Made by a program: the position numbers and the translations under genes. DNA of 64,000 nt from Citrifermentans bremense (GTDB taxonomy: Bacteria > Desulfobacterota > Desulfuromonadia > Geobacterales > Geobacteraceae). Positions 16,333-24,212 of this stretch are shown piece after piece. The stretch lies in NCBI RefSeq assembly GCF_014218275.1, contig NZ_AP023213.1, positions 2,954,001 to 3,018,000 on the forward strand, given 5' to 3'. Under the pieces are notes generated by a model that was given only the letters and a program-made list of their open reading frames with translations, searched no databases and was not told the origin of the DNA. Position 1 is the first letter of the stretch, and each line of letters starts with the position of its first letter.

Positions 16333-17502
16333 CTACTTGTTCAGGAACTCCCTGCCAAAGGGTGACATCTGGCGCAGGCGGCTGATGATCGGAGGAAGTG
16401 CCTCGATCACAGCGTCGATCTCGGCGTCGGTGGTGAACCTGGACAGCGAGAAGCGGATGGAGCCGTGGGCGCAGGTGAAGGGAACGCCCATGGCGCGCAG
16501 CACATGGGACGGCTCCAGAGAGCCCGAGGTGCAGGCGCTGCCGGAGGAGGCGCAGATTCCCTTCTCGGAGAGGAGCAGCAGGATTCCCTCCCCTTCCACG
16601 AACTCCATGGCGATGGAGAGGGTGTTGGGGAGGCGGTTGGTGCCGCCGCCGTTGATCCTGGTGTTGGGGATGAGGGCGGTCAGCTCGCGCTCCAGCCGGT
16701 CGCGCATCTCGCGCACACGCCCAGCTTCCTCGGGCATGTGCAGGTGGGCCAGTTCGCAGGCCTTGCCCATGGCGATGATGGAAGCGGTGTTCTCGGTCCC
16801 CGCCCTGCGGCCACGCTCCTGGTGCCCGCCGACCAGAAGCGGACGGAACGGGGTGCCGCGGCGCACGTAGAGTACCCCTACCCCTTTCGGCGCGTGCAGC
16901 TTGTGCCCGGAAAGTGAAAGAAGGTCGATGGCGGAGTCCGCCATGTTCAGCGGGATCTTGCCTACGGCCTGGACGGCATCGGTGTGGAAGAGCGCGCCCT
17001 TCGCCTTCACCATCTTGGCGGCTTCCTCGATGGGGAAGATGACGCCGGTTTCGTTGTTGGCGTACATGAGGGAGACGATCGCGGTATCGTCGTCGAGCGC
17101 CGCCTCCAGTTCCTTGAGGTCGAGCTGTCCGTTGCCGTCGACATTCAGCTCGGTCACCCGGTAGCCGCGCTTGGTGAGGTTGCGGCACTGGGTGAGCACC
17201 GCGGGGTGCTCGACGCGGCTGGTTATGATGTGGCGCTTCTCGGGGAAGACCTCCAGCGCGGAACGGATGGCGGCGTTGTCGCTCTCGGTGCCGCAGGCGG
17301 TAAAGACGATCTCGTCCGGGAGCGCGCCGAGAAGAGCGGCGACCCGGCTGCGCGCCTCGTCCACCTTCTTCTGCACCTGCCCGCCGAAGAAGTGCATGGA
17401 GCTGGGGTTTCCGTACAGGTCGCAGAAATAGGGACGCATCTCCTCGAAAACCCGCTCGTCCACCTTGGTGGTGGCGTTGTTGTCAAGATAGATCTCTTTC
17501 AT
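16333..17502 (-). CDS. nifS: cysteine desulfurase NifS
   Basis: A 389-residue PLP enzyme that removes sulfur from cysteine and passes it to a scaffold for iron-sulfur clusters. The PLP lysine is K201 in SLSGHKLHAPKG, and the persulfide cysteine is C324 in SSGSACTSG, both at the positions expected for A. vinelandii NifS. The start overlaps the nifU stop as ATGA, with AGGAGGT as ribosome-binding site, so the two are translationally coupled. The pair is likely the general Fe-S machinery, important for a cytochrome- and Fe-S-rich anaerobe; nitrogenase genes are not in view. The NifS-like subtype is supported by the NifU partner. Confidence 0.95.
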   Translation of the reverse strand: MKEIYLDNNATTKVDERVFEEMRPYFCDLYGNPSSMHFFGGQVQKKVDEARSRVAALLGALPDEIVFTACGTESDNAAIRSALEVFPEKRHIITSRVEHPAVLTQCRNLTKRGYRVTELNVDGNGQLDLKELEAALDDDTAIVSLMYANNETGVIFPIEEAAKMVKAKGALFHTDAVQAVGKIPLNMADSAIDLLSLSGHKLHAPKGVGVLYVRRGTPFRPLLVGGHQERGRRAGTENTASIIAMGKACELAHLHMPEEAGRVREMRDRLERELTALIPNTRINGGGTNRLPNTLSIAMEFVEGEGILLLLSEKGICASSGSACTSGSLEPSHVLRAMGVPFTCAHGSIRFSLSRFTTDAEIDAVIEALPPIISRLRQMSPFGREFLNK

Positions 17503-18353
17503 CCCTGTACCTCCTGGACGGTGATGTCAGGGGAGACCATCTCACGCAGCTTCTGCTCGACGAACTTGGCGGTGTTGCCGGAAGAGGCGCAACCCGCGCA
17601 TGCCTTGCGGAAGGCGACCTGCACGTTCGCCCCGTCGATGTCGATCAGCTCGAGGTCGCCGCCATCGGCCCAAAGCTGGGGACGGATCTCGTTTTCCAGG
17701 GTTTCCTGGATCAGCTGCATCTTCTTGAGGTTGGTTAGCTTCGCAGGCTTTGCCGGTGCTGCCTTCTTCTCCTCGCCCATAACCTCAGCGATAAGCTCCT
17801 TGATCTTCGGGATGCAGCCGCCGCAGGCGCCGCCGGCCTTGGTGAAATGGGTCACCTGTTCTGCGGTGTGCAGCTTGTTGGAGGCGATGACCTTCTTGAG
17901 GAACAGGTCGGTCAGGCCGAAGCACTTGCAGACGATCTCACCCTCGGTCTCAACATGGTCATGTCCGTGCTTCGGCGCTTCCACGCCGCGGTACTTGGCG
18001 ATGGCGGCCTCAAGCGCTTCCTGCCCCATGACCGAGCAGTGCATCTTCTCCTCGGGGAGCCCGCCTAGGAAATCCGCGATCTCCTGGTTGGTGATCTGCA
18101 GTGCCTCGTCCAGCGTCTTCCCCTTCACCATCTCGGTGAGGGCGGAAGAAGAAGCGATGGCACTGCCGCAGCCAAAGGTCTGGAACCTGGCATCGACGAT
18201 CCTCTCTTTTTTCTCATCCAGCTTTATGAACAGCTTAAGCGCGTCGCCGCAGGCCAGGCTGCCTACCTCGCCAACCGCATCCGCATCGGTTATCTCACCC
18301 ACGTTCCGGGGGTTGAGGAAATGTTCTTTAACCTTGTCCGTGTAGTCCCACAT
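17499..18353 (-). CDS. nifU: Fe-S scaffold NifU, three-domain form
   Basis: 284 residues, full-length NifU. The IscU-like N-terminal domain has C35, C62 and C106, identical in position to A. vinelandii NifU. The central [2Fe-2S] BFD-like domain has CKC at 142-144 and CGGC at 177-180. The C-terminal Nfu-like domain has CAGC at 252-255. It assembles transient clusters using sulfur from NifS and delivers them to apoproteins. The start is preceded by GGGAGGG. No IscR/Rrf2 regulator gene lies directly upstream; the 486-bp upstream gap holds a possible -10 (TATGAT) about 40 bases before the start. Confidence 0.95.
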   Translation of the reverse strand: MWDYTDKVKEHFLNPRNVGEITDADAVGEVGSLACGDALKLFIKLDEKKERIVDARFQTFGCGSAIASSSALTEMVKGKTLDEALQITNQEIADFLGGLPEEKMHCSVMGQEALEAAIAKYRGVEAPKHGHDHVETEGEIVCKCFGLTDLFLKKVIASNKLHTAEQVTHFTKAGGACGGCIPKIKELIAEVMGEEKKAAPAKPAKLTNLKKMQLIQETLENEIRPQLWADGGDLELIDIDGANVQVAFRKACAGCASSGNTAKFVEQKLREMVSPDITVQEVQG

Positions 18354-18839
18354 AGACCCTCCCTTCTAATTAGTCCGAGTATCATAGCGCAGAGCTGATA
18401 GAAAGAAAACCCCTAAACGCGCTTCTAACTACAGCACCGCAGTAAGGTACACTGCCCGATCAAACGTATCCGGGGGAGCTGCAATTCACGCTTCGCTGAC
18501 CTTGCCAAGCGACAGAGCCAAGGAGATTATGTGCCGTAACTGCCTGGGATGATATTGAAAATGACTCTCCCCTCAAAGCCTTCCGGTCATCCAGGAATAA
18601 GAGGCGTCCCCGCCATCTGTGTAAGAAAACAGCATAGGCAAGAATGGCGATACAACGCTTCAAAAAAAAAATGGGGCACGGAGCTGTCATCCGATCCTCC
18701 AATGAGAGAAGTTGAGCCCCCCTTCGGTCATGGTTTTTCGGATGCATCCGCGTCCCATTTTTTTTGGTCTTTGAATCAGCCGCGGCGCCGCCCTCGGGCG
18801 AAAGCGCTGATGCTGCCGAACAGGAAACTGCCTTCTGCT
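18354..18839. other. intergenic region, no gene supported
   Basis: 486 bp between the phosphohexomutase gene and nifU, both on the minus strand. The only open frame (18460-18747, minus) has no ribosome-binding site, no recognisable family and a composition like noncoding sequence. The region holds a long inverted-repeat element (separate entry) and, near nifU, a likely promoter region with TATGAT. Confidence 0.6.
18662..18766. terminator. long A/T-flanked hairpin, terminator-like or miniature element
   Basis: The left arm (18662-18696: A-tract, TGGGGCACGG, then ATCCGA) is an imperfect inverted copy of the right arm (18738-18766: TCGGAT, then CCGCGTCCCA and a T-tract). Pairing covers roughly 24 base pairs in three blocks around a 42-base loop. 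A-tract before and T-tract after on both strands would make it a terminator for the phosphohexomutase transcript, whose gene ends at 18840. The unusually long stem and loop also fit a degenerate miniature inverted-repeat element. Confidence 0.5.
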
Positions 18840-20264
18840 TTACGCTTTGCCTTCGATGAAGTCGCGTCCGGCGGCCAAGAGCGCCTGCAGCCGCGCCTCG
18901 CTGGAGGCCTCGGCGTAAAGCCGTACCACCGGCTCGGTCCCGGACTTCCTGAACAGAAGCCAGCTGCCGTCCTCCAGGATGAACTTGTTTCCGTCCACAG
19001 TCACCTTCTGCTTCACCGCCACTCCGGCGAAACCTGCAGGGGTGGCCGCGATGCGCTCAGGGAAGACTTCTTCCAGTTCCGGAGACAACGTGATGTTGAC
19101 GCGCTTGGTGAGGTAGCGCCCCACCTTCTCGTAGAGTTGCTCGAGCAGTGCCTTCACCGGCTTACCTTCGCGGGCGACCATCTCGGCTACCAGCAGGCAG
19201 GCGAGGATCCCGTCCTTTTCGGGGACGTGCCCCTTGATGGTGAGCCCGGCGCTCTCTTCGCCGCCGATGATGATCTTGTCCTGACTGATCAGCTCGCCGA
19301 TGAATTTGAAGCCAACCGGCGTCTCGAACACCTCCACCCCGTGCATCCTGGCGACCGCGTCCACCAGGTGGGAGGTGGCGACGGAGCGCCCCACCCCGCC
19401 GGTCATCCCCTTCACCCGGACCAGGTAATCGAGGAGCAGTGCGATTATGTAGTTGGGCTCGATGAAGCTGCCGTCGCCATCCACGATCCCGAAGCGGTCC
19501 GCGTCGCCGTCGGTGGCGATTCCCAGGGTGATGGAAGGGTCCTGCTGCACCAGCCGGATGAAGTCCTGTATGTATTTCTCGGAGGGCTCCGGGGGGAAGC
19601 CGCCGAAGTACGGGTCGCGGTTGGCGTTCATCTGCACCACCTTGACGCCGTGGGCCTTGAGCGGCTCGGCAAGATAGCCGCGGGCTGTGCCGTAAAGGGG
19701 GTTGACCGCGATGGTCCCTAGCTTGGCAATGGCGGCAAAGTCGACCTTGGTCGAGAGGTCCTCCAGGTAAGCCTGCATCGGGTCGATCTCCACCAGGAGC
19801 CCCTTCTTTATCGCATCGTCGATGGAGCACTCCGCGTAGCAGATCTCCCCTGCCATCTCGTTGGCGCGGTTCTCGATGTCGGTGGTGGTCTGCGGCAAGG
19901 CAGGACCGCCCCACGAAGGGGAGAACTTTATGCCGTTGTACTCGGGGGGGTTGTGGCTGGCGGTGAAGTTGATGGCGCCTGCCGTGCCGCGCCTGAGGAT
20001 CTCGAAAGCGATGACCGGGGTGGGGGTGTCGCGGATGCAAAGATAGGTTGTGATGCCGGCGCCGGTGAGCACGCGGGCGGCCTCGCGGGCGAACGATTCG
20101 CCCATGAAGCGGGAGTCGTAGCCTACGATGATTCCCTTGCGCGCTTCGCCGGAGGCTTTTACGTTGTCCGCAATGGCCTGGGTGACTACCTTCACATTCT
20201 CAAAGATGAAATCTTCACACATGATGCCGCGCCAGCCAGAGGTGCCAAAAGTGATACGCTGCAT
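18840..20264 (-). CDS. phosphoglucomutase/phosphomannomutase family enzyme
   Basis: A 474-residue alpha-D-phosphohexomutase. The phosphoserine loop is TASHNPPEYNG with S103; the magnesium loop is ATDGDADRFG near residue 250; the sugar-ring loop is ESAGLTIKGH; and the phosphate-binding loop RKSGTEPVVRLY is near the C-terminus. All four functional loops are therefore present. It interconverts sugar 1- and 6-phosphates for glycogen, lipopolysaccharide or nucleotide-sugar synthesis; substrate (glucose, mannose or glucosamine) cannot be set from sequence alone. The gene has its own promoter facing the PxxKW gene and is followed by a long terminator-like hairpin. Confidence 0.93.
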   Translation of the reverse strand: MQRITFGTSGWRGIMCEDFIFENVKVVTQAIADNVKASGEARKGIIVGYDSRFMGESFAREAARVLTGAGITTYLCIRDTPTPVIAFEILRRGTAGAINFTASHNPPEYNGIKFSPSWGGPALPQTTTDIENRANEMAGEICYAECSIDDAIKKGLLVEIDPMQAYLEDLSTKVDFAAIAKLGTIAVNPLYGTARGYLAEPLKAHGVKVVQMNANRDPYFGGFPPEPSEKYIQDFIRLVQQDPSITLGIATDGDADRFGIVDGDGSFIEPNYIIALLLDYLVRVKGMTGGVGRSVATSHLVDAVARMHGVEVFETPVGFKFIGELISQDKIIIGGEESAGLTIKGHVPEKDGILACLLVAEMVAREGKPVKALLEQLYEKVGRYLTKRVNITLSPELEEVFPERIAATPAGFAGVAVKQKVTVDGNKFILEDGSWLLFRKSGTEPVVRLYAEASSEARLQALLAAGRDFIEGKA

Positions 20265-20376
20265 AAAATCCCTCCTGAAAGAATTGAATAGACACCAGAC
20301 GATGGAGTGAACACCTGGTCGCCCCCAGCAAAGGGGCGAAAACAGGGCATCGAGCGGCCCGAAAAATAATTACTAG

Positions 20377-20405
20377 AGATTAATGCAATGCTTTTGGAGA
20401 GTCAA
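20377..20405 (-). promoter_or_regulatory. sigma-70-like promoter for phosphohexomutase
   Basis: On the minus strand TTGACT (20405-20400) and TAATCT (20382-20377) are 17 bp apart. The -35 overlaps the left half of the GTCAAC/GTTGAC inverted repeat. Confidence 0.65.
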
Positions 20406-20431
20406 CTTTTTACGAAAAAAAGTGGGTTGAC
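20401..20431. promoter_or_regulatory. shared inverted repeat between divergent promoters
   Basis: GTCAAC at 20401-20406 and GTTGAC at 20426-20431 are perfect inverted copies separated by 19 bp, two DNA turns centre to centre plus a few bases. Each half overlaps the -35 of one divergent promoter, so they may be only paired -35 elements or a real operator. Confidence 0.4.
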
Positions 20432-20456
20432 ATTTTTCTTTCGAAATTGGTATGGT
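20427..20456 (+). promoter_or_regulatory. sigma-70-like promoter for PxxKW gene
   Basis: TTGACA at 20427-20432 and TATGGT at 20451-20456, 18 bp apart, 44 bp before the PxxKW start codon. A perfect consensus -35 suggests strong expression. Confidence 0.7.
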
Positions 20457-20499
20457 AGCCTCTATCAACGATTACGAAGGAATTCAGGAGGCTTAAAAC

Positions 20500-20793
20500 A
20501 TGCAATGTCAAACCGTACTTCCTGGTGCCGAGTGCACTTTCATGGGCAAACAAGGTTGTGTATTCACTGAAGGCGCTTGCCAGCCTGTGGTGGAAAACTG
20601 CGAGGGTTGTGACAGGGTCGTCGACGGCACCATCGGGAAGGTTTGCAGCGCATACCCCGCCCCCGAGAAGAAGTGGTCCGCAGGCATCTGCAACTTCGCT
20701 ACCCACGTCAAGGTTGAGCTCAAGACCGACGACGCGAAGATCAACCCGCTCAAAGCATCCAAGAAAGCAGCAGGCGCCAAGAAGAAAAAGTAG
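20500..20793 (+). CDS. PxxKW family cysteine-rich protein
   Basis: A 97-residue protein with eight cysteines (positions 3, 12, 20, 27, 34, 37, 49, 64) and the name-giving PEKKW at 55-59, followed by SAGICNF. The cysteine spacing suggests metal or Fe-S binding, but this is inference. The C-terminal 15 residues are mostly Lys and Ala (SKKAAGAKKKK). No signal peptide, so it is probably cytoplasmic. It is a small uncharacterised family known mainly from Deltaproteobacteria-type anaerobes. AGGAGG precedes the ATG. A consensus promoter upstream and a strong terminator downstream make it a single-gene transcription unit. Function unknown. Confidence 0.88.
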   Translation: MQCQTVLPGAECTFMGKQGCVFTEGACQPVVENCEGCDRVVDGTIGKVCSAYPAPEKKWSAGICNFATHVKVELKTDDAKINPLKASKKAAGAKKKK

Positions 20794-20822
20794 CACACAC
20801 GTTAACACGCTGTACCCTAAAG

Positions 20823-20850
20823 GGGAGGACCGATGTCCTCCCTTTTTTTT
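20823..20850 (+). terminator. intrinsic terminator after PxxKW gene
   Basis: GGGAGGAC (20823-20830) pairs with GTCCTCCC (20835-20842) around a CGAT loop, followed by eight T residues. A textbook terminator 30 bp after the stop codon. Confidence 0.9.
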
Positions 20851-20876
20851 GCTCAAAATCCTCCTGGAGGTGACCC

Positions 20877-21329
20877 ATGCCCTTTGACTATCTCGCCTGC
20901 CCCGCCTGCGGCACCAAGGTCAAGCAGTACAAGAACCCTCTCCCGACGGTCGACGTCATCATCGAACTCCCTGAAGGAATCGTTTTGATCGAGCGTAAAA
21001 ACGAGCCTTTCGGGTGGGCCATACCAGGGGGCTTCGTAGACTACGGCGAGTCCCTGGAAACCGCCGCTGCCAGGGAATCGCTGGAAGAGACCTCGCTCGA
21101 AGTGACCGACCTGAGACTTTTGGGATGCTATTCCGACCCTTCCCGTGATACCCGCAGCCACAACATCTCCACCGTATATGTCGCCAGGGCCGTCGGCACT
21201 CCGAAGGCGGGAGACGACGCCGCCAACCTCGCCGTATTCCCCATCGACAAACTGCCGCAGCCGCTTTGCTTCGACCACGGCAAGATCCTCTCCGACTACC
21301 GCCAAAGAAAAGAAGCCGGGACCATCTAG
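20877..21329 (+). CDS. Nudix hydrolase with N-terminal zinc-ribbon-like motif
   Basis: A 150-residue protein. The Nudix box spans about 57-79 and reads [20 protein letters not shown] followed by TSL, matching GX5EX7REUXEE. Upstream a CPACG motif (8-12) resembles half a zinc ribbon. Family members hydrolyse nucleoside diphosphates linked to another group, such as ADP-ribose or NADH; the substrate is not fixed by the box. A Pro-Gly pair before the box (AIPGG) is typical. GGAGG precedes the ATG at eight bases. It starts about 27 bp beyond the PxxKW terminator, so it is either read through or has its own promoter overlapping that terminator. Confidence 0.92.
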   Translation: MPFDYLACPACGTKVKQYKNPLPTVDVIIELPEGIVLIERKNEPFGWAIPGGFVDYGESLETAAARESLEETSLEVTDLRLLGCYSDPSRDTRSHNISTVYVARAVGTPKAGDDAANLAVFPIDKLPQPLCFDHGKILSDYRQRKEAGTI

Positions 21330-21344
21330 CCTGTCACTTCCAAC

Positions 21345-21375
21345 AAAAAAGGGGAGGCATCATAATTGCCTCCCC
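21345..21375 (-). terminator. intrinsic terminator after mqnA
   Basis: On the minus strand GGGGAGGCA pairs with TGCCTCCCC (21375-21351) around a 7-base loop, followed by TTTTTTG. It lies 81 bp beyond the mqnA stop and in the convergent gap with the Nudix gene. Confidence 0.85.
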
Positions 21376-21456
21376 TCTCCCTGCCAGCACCCTGCTGCGC
21401 AGGCGTCCCTGTAGCGTAATCCCTCTGTCACAGTCACATCTACCTGCGTTGCCCCC

Positions 21457-22278
21457 TCACTCGAAGAACCGGATCTCCGGCAAGCTGGGGATGAGCCCCA
21501 GTTCGAAGGCATGACGGAAGAACAACCGCGCCCCCTCTATGTGGGCATCGGTCAGCTCGTAGTTGATGGTGTTCCAGTAGTCGACGAGATCGCTTTCCCC
21601 GATCCATTCCCGCTCCTGGCACGATGCGGCGATCTCGGGGTAGCTGCGATAGGCAAGTTCCTTCGCGGCCACGAGGTCTCGCGCCAGCTTGGACAATCCG
21701 GCATGCTTCGCGAGAGCAGCGTCGCGTCTCACGATCCACAAGGCAAAGACGAAGGGGAGCCCGGTGAACTCGTACCAGAGCTGCCCGAGATCGTAGCAAT
21801 AGGCGGCGGCTCCGGAAGCCGCGCCCTTGAGGGCGGCGTCACCTATGAGCAGCAGGCCGGGGAAGCGCTTGAGCGCTTCGGAAAGGGGCTCCCTCGTCCG
21901 CTCAAAGCTGTTCTTGAAACCGTACTTCCGCGCCAGAAGCACCTTGAGCAGGTTGACTGAGGTGTCGGATTCGGCGCTCAACCCTATGGGGGAGCCGTCG
22001 AGCTCCTCCACGGGGACGGATGAGAAGAGGAAAACGCTCTTCACGGCGCCTATGGAGCTGATGGAGAGGTCGGGGAGAAGACAGTACTGCTCGTGCGCGG
22101 TAGCATACTCGATCGAGGAGGAAGGGCTCAGATCTATCTCTCCCGAGCGGAGCATGGCGTTGAGTTGGGCCGGAACCCCGTCCACGAATCGATAGCCGCT
22201 GCAGTCGAAGTGCGAAGCAAGAGCGGTGAAGATGGGGGTGCAGTTGGCGTACTTGATGTGTCCGATGTTGATAGTCAC
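21457..22278 (-). CDS. mqnA: MqnA-type chorismate dehydratase (futalosine menaquinone pathway)
   Basis: The open frame begins at 22299, but CTGGAG lies six bases before a GTG at 22278, and the longer version would run into the preceding terminator, so I start there: 273 residues beginning (V)TINIGHIKYANCTP. The fold is a periplasmic-binding-protein-like two-lobed enzyme. YANCTP, SSSIEYA, GLSAESDTSVNLLKVLL and GLPFVFALWIVR are typical of MqnA/MqnD-family enzymes. MqnA dehydrates chorismate to 3-enolpyruvylbenzoate, the entry step to menaquinone, the quinone expected in this respiratory anaerobe. Chorismate is made by the aro genes in the same neighbourhood. Confidence 0.88.
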   Translation of the reverse strand: MTINIGHIKYANCTPIFTALASHFDCSGYRFVDGVPAQLNAMLRSGEIDLSPSSSIEYATAHEQYCLLPDLSISSIGAVKSVFLFSSVPVEELDGSPIGLSAESDTSVNLLKVLLARKYGFKNSFERTREPLSEALKRFPGLLLIGDAALKGAASGAAAYCYDLGQLWYEFTGLPFVFALWIVRRDAALAKHAGLSKLARDLVAAKELAYRSYPEIAASCQEREWIGESDLVDYWNTINYELTDAHIEGARLFFRHAFELGLIPSLPEIRFFE

Positions 22279-22297
22279 TGATAACTCCAGGTGCTGC

Positions 22298-22333
22298 AAA
22301 AGGAAAAGGCGAGAGATCCTCTCGCCTTTTCCT
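22298..22333 (-). terminator. strong intrinsic terminator after gcvH
   Basis: On the minus strand AGGAAAAGGCGAGAG pairs perfectly with CTCTCGCCTTTTCCT (22333-22301) around a 3-base loop and is followed by TTTGC. It separates gcvH from mqnA. Confidence 0.85.
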
Positions 22334-22352
22334 GTCTATGTGCTTCTGAATC

Positions 22353-22742
22353 CTAATCTTCCGCTACTGCGACGTAATCCTCGTAGTGTTCTGCGGACAT
22401 GAGGAGGTTGGACTCCTCGGAGTCCGCAACCTCGATGACCACTAGCCACCCGGCATCATAGGGATCGTCGTTGACGAACTCGGGCGCGTTGCCCAGCTCG
22501 GAGTTCACCTCCAGGACCGTGCCGGAGAGCGGGGCGTACAGTTCGGCCACGGTTTTCCTAGCCTCGACTGAACCGAAGGAATCGTCCTGCTCCAACTCGT
22601 CGCCGGGTTCGGGAAGCTCGACGGAAGTGATGTTGCCCAGCTCAGTCTGTGCGTAATCGGTGATGCCGATCACGGCCCGGTCACCCTCGATGCGCACCCA
22701 CACGTGTTCCTTGCTGTATTTAAGCTCTTCTGGAAAGTCCAT
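22353..22742 (-). CDS. gcvH: glycine cleavage H-like lipoyl protein
   Basis: A 129-residue protein with the lipoyl-domain pattern; the lipoylated lysine is K63 in FGSVEARKTVAELYAPLSG. Length and sequence match H protein, the carrier that shuttles the aminomethyl group between glycine decarboxylase (P), T protein and dihydrolipoamide dehydrogenase. None of those partners is visible here: it follows accC by three bases, at the end of the accB-accC unit. Standing with biotin carboxylase genes, it may be an ordinary gcvH placed apart from gcvT/gcvP, or serve as a lipoate carrier in another role. A strong terminator closes the unit. Confidence 0.92.
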   Translation of the reverse strand: MDFPEELKYSKEHVWVRIEGDRAVIGITDYAQTELGNITSVELPEPGDELEQDDSFGSVEARKTVAELYAPLSGTVLEVNSELGNAPEFVNDDPYDAGWLVVIEVADSEESNLLMSAEHYEDYVAVAED

Positions 22743-22745
22743 AGA

Positions 22746-24086
22746 TTACTCCAGTACCAGCCTTTCGATGAAGCCGGTGTCTATGTTCCCTTCGATGAAG
22801 TCTTTGTTGGCCATGATTCTCTTGTGGAACGGGATGGTGGTCTTGATACCTTCCACGATGTACTCGTCAAGCGCGCGGGCCATCCTCTTGATCGCCTCTT
22901 CCCTGGTGTCGGCATGCACGATCAGCTTGGCGATCAGGGAGTCGTAGTGCGGCAGGACCGAGTAGTTGGTGTAGACGAAGGAGTCGACCCTGACCCCGAG
23001 GCCGCCGGGGGTGTGGTGGTCGGTGATCTTGCCCGGGCAGGGGGTGAACTTCACCGAGTCCTCCGCGTTGATGCGGCACTCGATGGAGTGTCCCTTGATC
23101 TTGATGTCGTCCTGGGTGTAGCGCAACTTCAGGCCGTAGGCGGAGCGGATCTGCTCCTTCACGACGTCGACGCCGGTCACCATCTCGGTCACCGGATGCT
23201 CCACCTGCACGCGGGTGTTCATCTCCATGAAGAAGAAGTTGTTGTTCTTGTCGACCAGGAACTCCATGGTGCCGACGCTGCAGTAGTTGACGGCCTTGGC
23301 CGCGGCGACAGCAGCCTCGCCCATCGCCTTTCTTAATTCCGGGGTGGTGACGGTGGAGGGGGCCTCCTCAATCACCTTCTGGTGGCGGCGCTGGATCGAG
23401 CAGTCGCGCTCGCCCAGGTGCACGACGTTGCCGTGCTTGTCGGCGAGGATCTGGATCTCGACGTGGCGCGGGCTCTCGCAGTAGCGCTCGATGTAGACCT
23501 CGGGGTTGCCGAAGCCGGACTGAGCCTCGGCGCGCGCGGTGGCGAAGGCGTTCGGGAGCGCCGCCGGGGAATGAACGATCTTCATGCCGCGTCCGCCGCC
23601 ACCCGCCGTAGCCTTAATGATGACCGGGAAGCCGATCTCCTTGGCGACGCGGATCGCTTCGTTTACGTCGTGCACACCTTCCTTGGTGCCGGGAAGGATG
23701 GGGACGCCGACCTTGATCACCGCCTGGCGGGCGGAGATCTTGTCGCCCATGATGCGCATGCTCTCGGCCGAAGGTCCGATGAAGGTGATGCCGCACTTCT
23801 CGCAGATCTCGGCGAAGATCGGGTTCTCGGAGAGGAACCCGTACCCCGGATGGATCGCTTCCGCGTCGGTCAGTTCCGCCGCGGAGATGATGGCGTTGAT
23901 GTTGAGGTAGCTGGAGAGGCTGGGAGCCGGACCGATGCAGACGCTCTCGTCGGCGAGCTTCACATGAAGGGACTCGCTGTCGGCCGTGGAGTACACGGCG
24001 ACCGTCTTGATCCCCATCTCCTTGCAGGTTCTGATGATCCTGAGGGCGATCTCACCCCTGTTGGCGATAAGAATTTTATGAAACAT
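22746..24086 (-). CDS. accC: acetyl-CoA carboxylase biotin carboxylase subunit
   Basis: A 446-residue ATP-grasp enzyme, standard AccC length. The N-terminal pre-ATP domain begins [20 protein letters not shown]; the glycine-rich ATP loop is [14 protein letters not shown] near residues 158-171; the metal/carboxylate motif [14 protein letters not shown] lies near 287-300. It carboxylates the biotin on AccB using ATP and bicarbonate, the first half of malonyl-CoA formation. It follows accB across a 126-bp spacer that contains a hexamer array. The carboxyltransferase genes (accA, accD) are not in the window. Confidence 0.97.
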   Translation of the reverse strand: MFHKILIANRGEIALRIIRTCKEMGIKTVAVYSTADSESLHVKLADESVCIGPAPSLSSYLNINAIISAAELTDAEAIHPGYGFLSENPIFAEICEKCGITFIGPSAESMRIMGDKISARQAVIKVGVPILPGTKEGVHDVNEAIRVAKEIGFPVIIKATAGGGGRGMKIVHSPAALPNAFATARAEAQSGFGNPEVYIERYCESPRHVEIQILADKHGNVVHLGERDCSIQRRHQKVIEEAPSTVTTPELRKAMGEAAVAAAKAVNYCSVGTMEFLVDKNNNFFFMEMNTRVQVEHPVTEMVTGVDVVKEQIRSAYGLKLRYTQDDIKIKGHSIECRINAEDSVKFTPCPGKITDHHTPGGLGVRVDSFVYTNYSVLPHYDSLIAKLIVHADTREEAIKRMARALDEYIVEGIKTTIPFHKRIMANKDFIEGNIDTGFIERLVLE

Positions 24087-24100
24087 TTATATCTCCAGAG

Positions 24101-24203
24101 AACAGATTAAGATTAAGACTAAGATTAAGTTTGAGACTAAGACTAAATCAAGGCAAAGCCAGCGACATCAACTGAATCTAGTCCTAATCTTTATCTTTTT
24201 CCC
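24101..24203. repeat. GAYTAA hexamer array with degenerate inverted copy
   Basis: Seven tandem hexamers of the type GATTAA/GACTAA run from 24105 to 24146. After about 30 bp a degenerate reverse-complement array (CTAGTCCTAATCTTTATC...) follows, and the ends close as AACAGATT (24101-24108) against AATCTGTT. Located between accB and accC. Confidence 0.75.
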
Positions 24204-24212
24204 AATCTGTTG

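Noticed and set aside
18460-18747. A 95-codon minus-strand open frame between phosphohexomutase and nifU
   Set aside because: No ribosome-binding site, no family resemblance, and part of it is the inverted-repeat element.
20320-20338. CGCCCCCAGCAAAGGGGCG hairpin in the phosphohexomutase leader
   Set aside because: A short stem without conserved riboswitch features; too weak to call a regulatory RNA.
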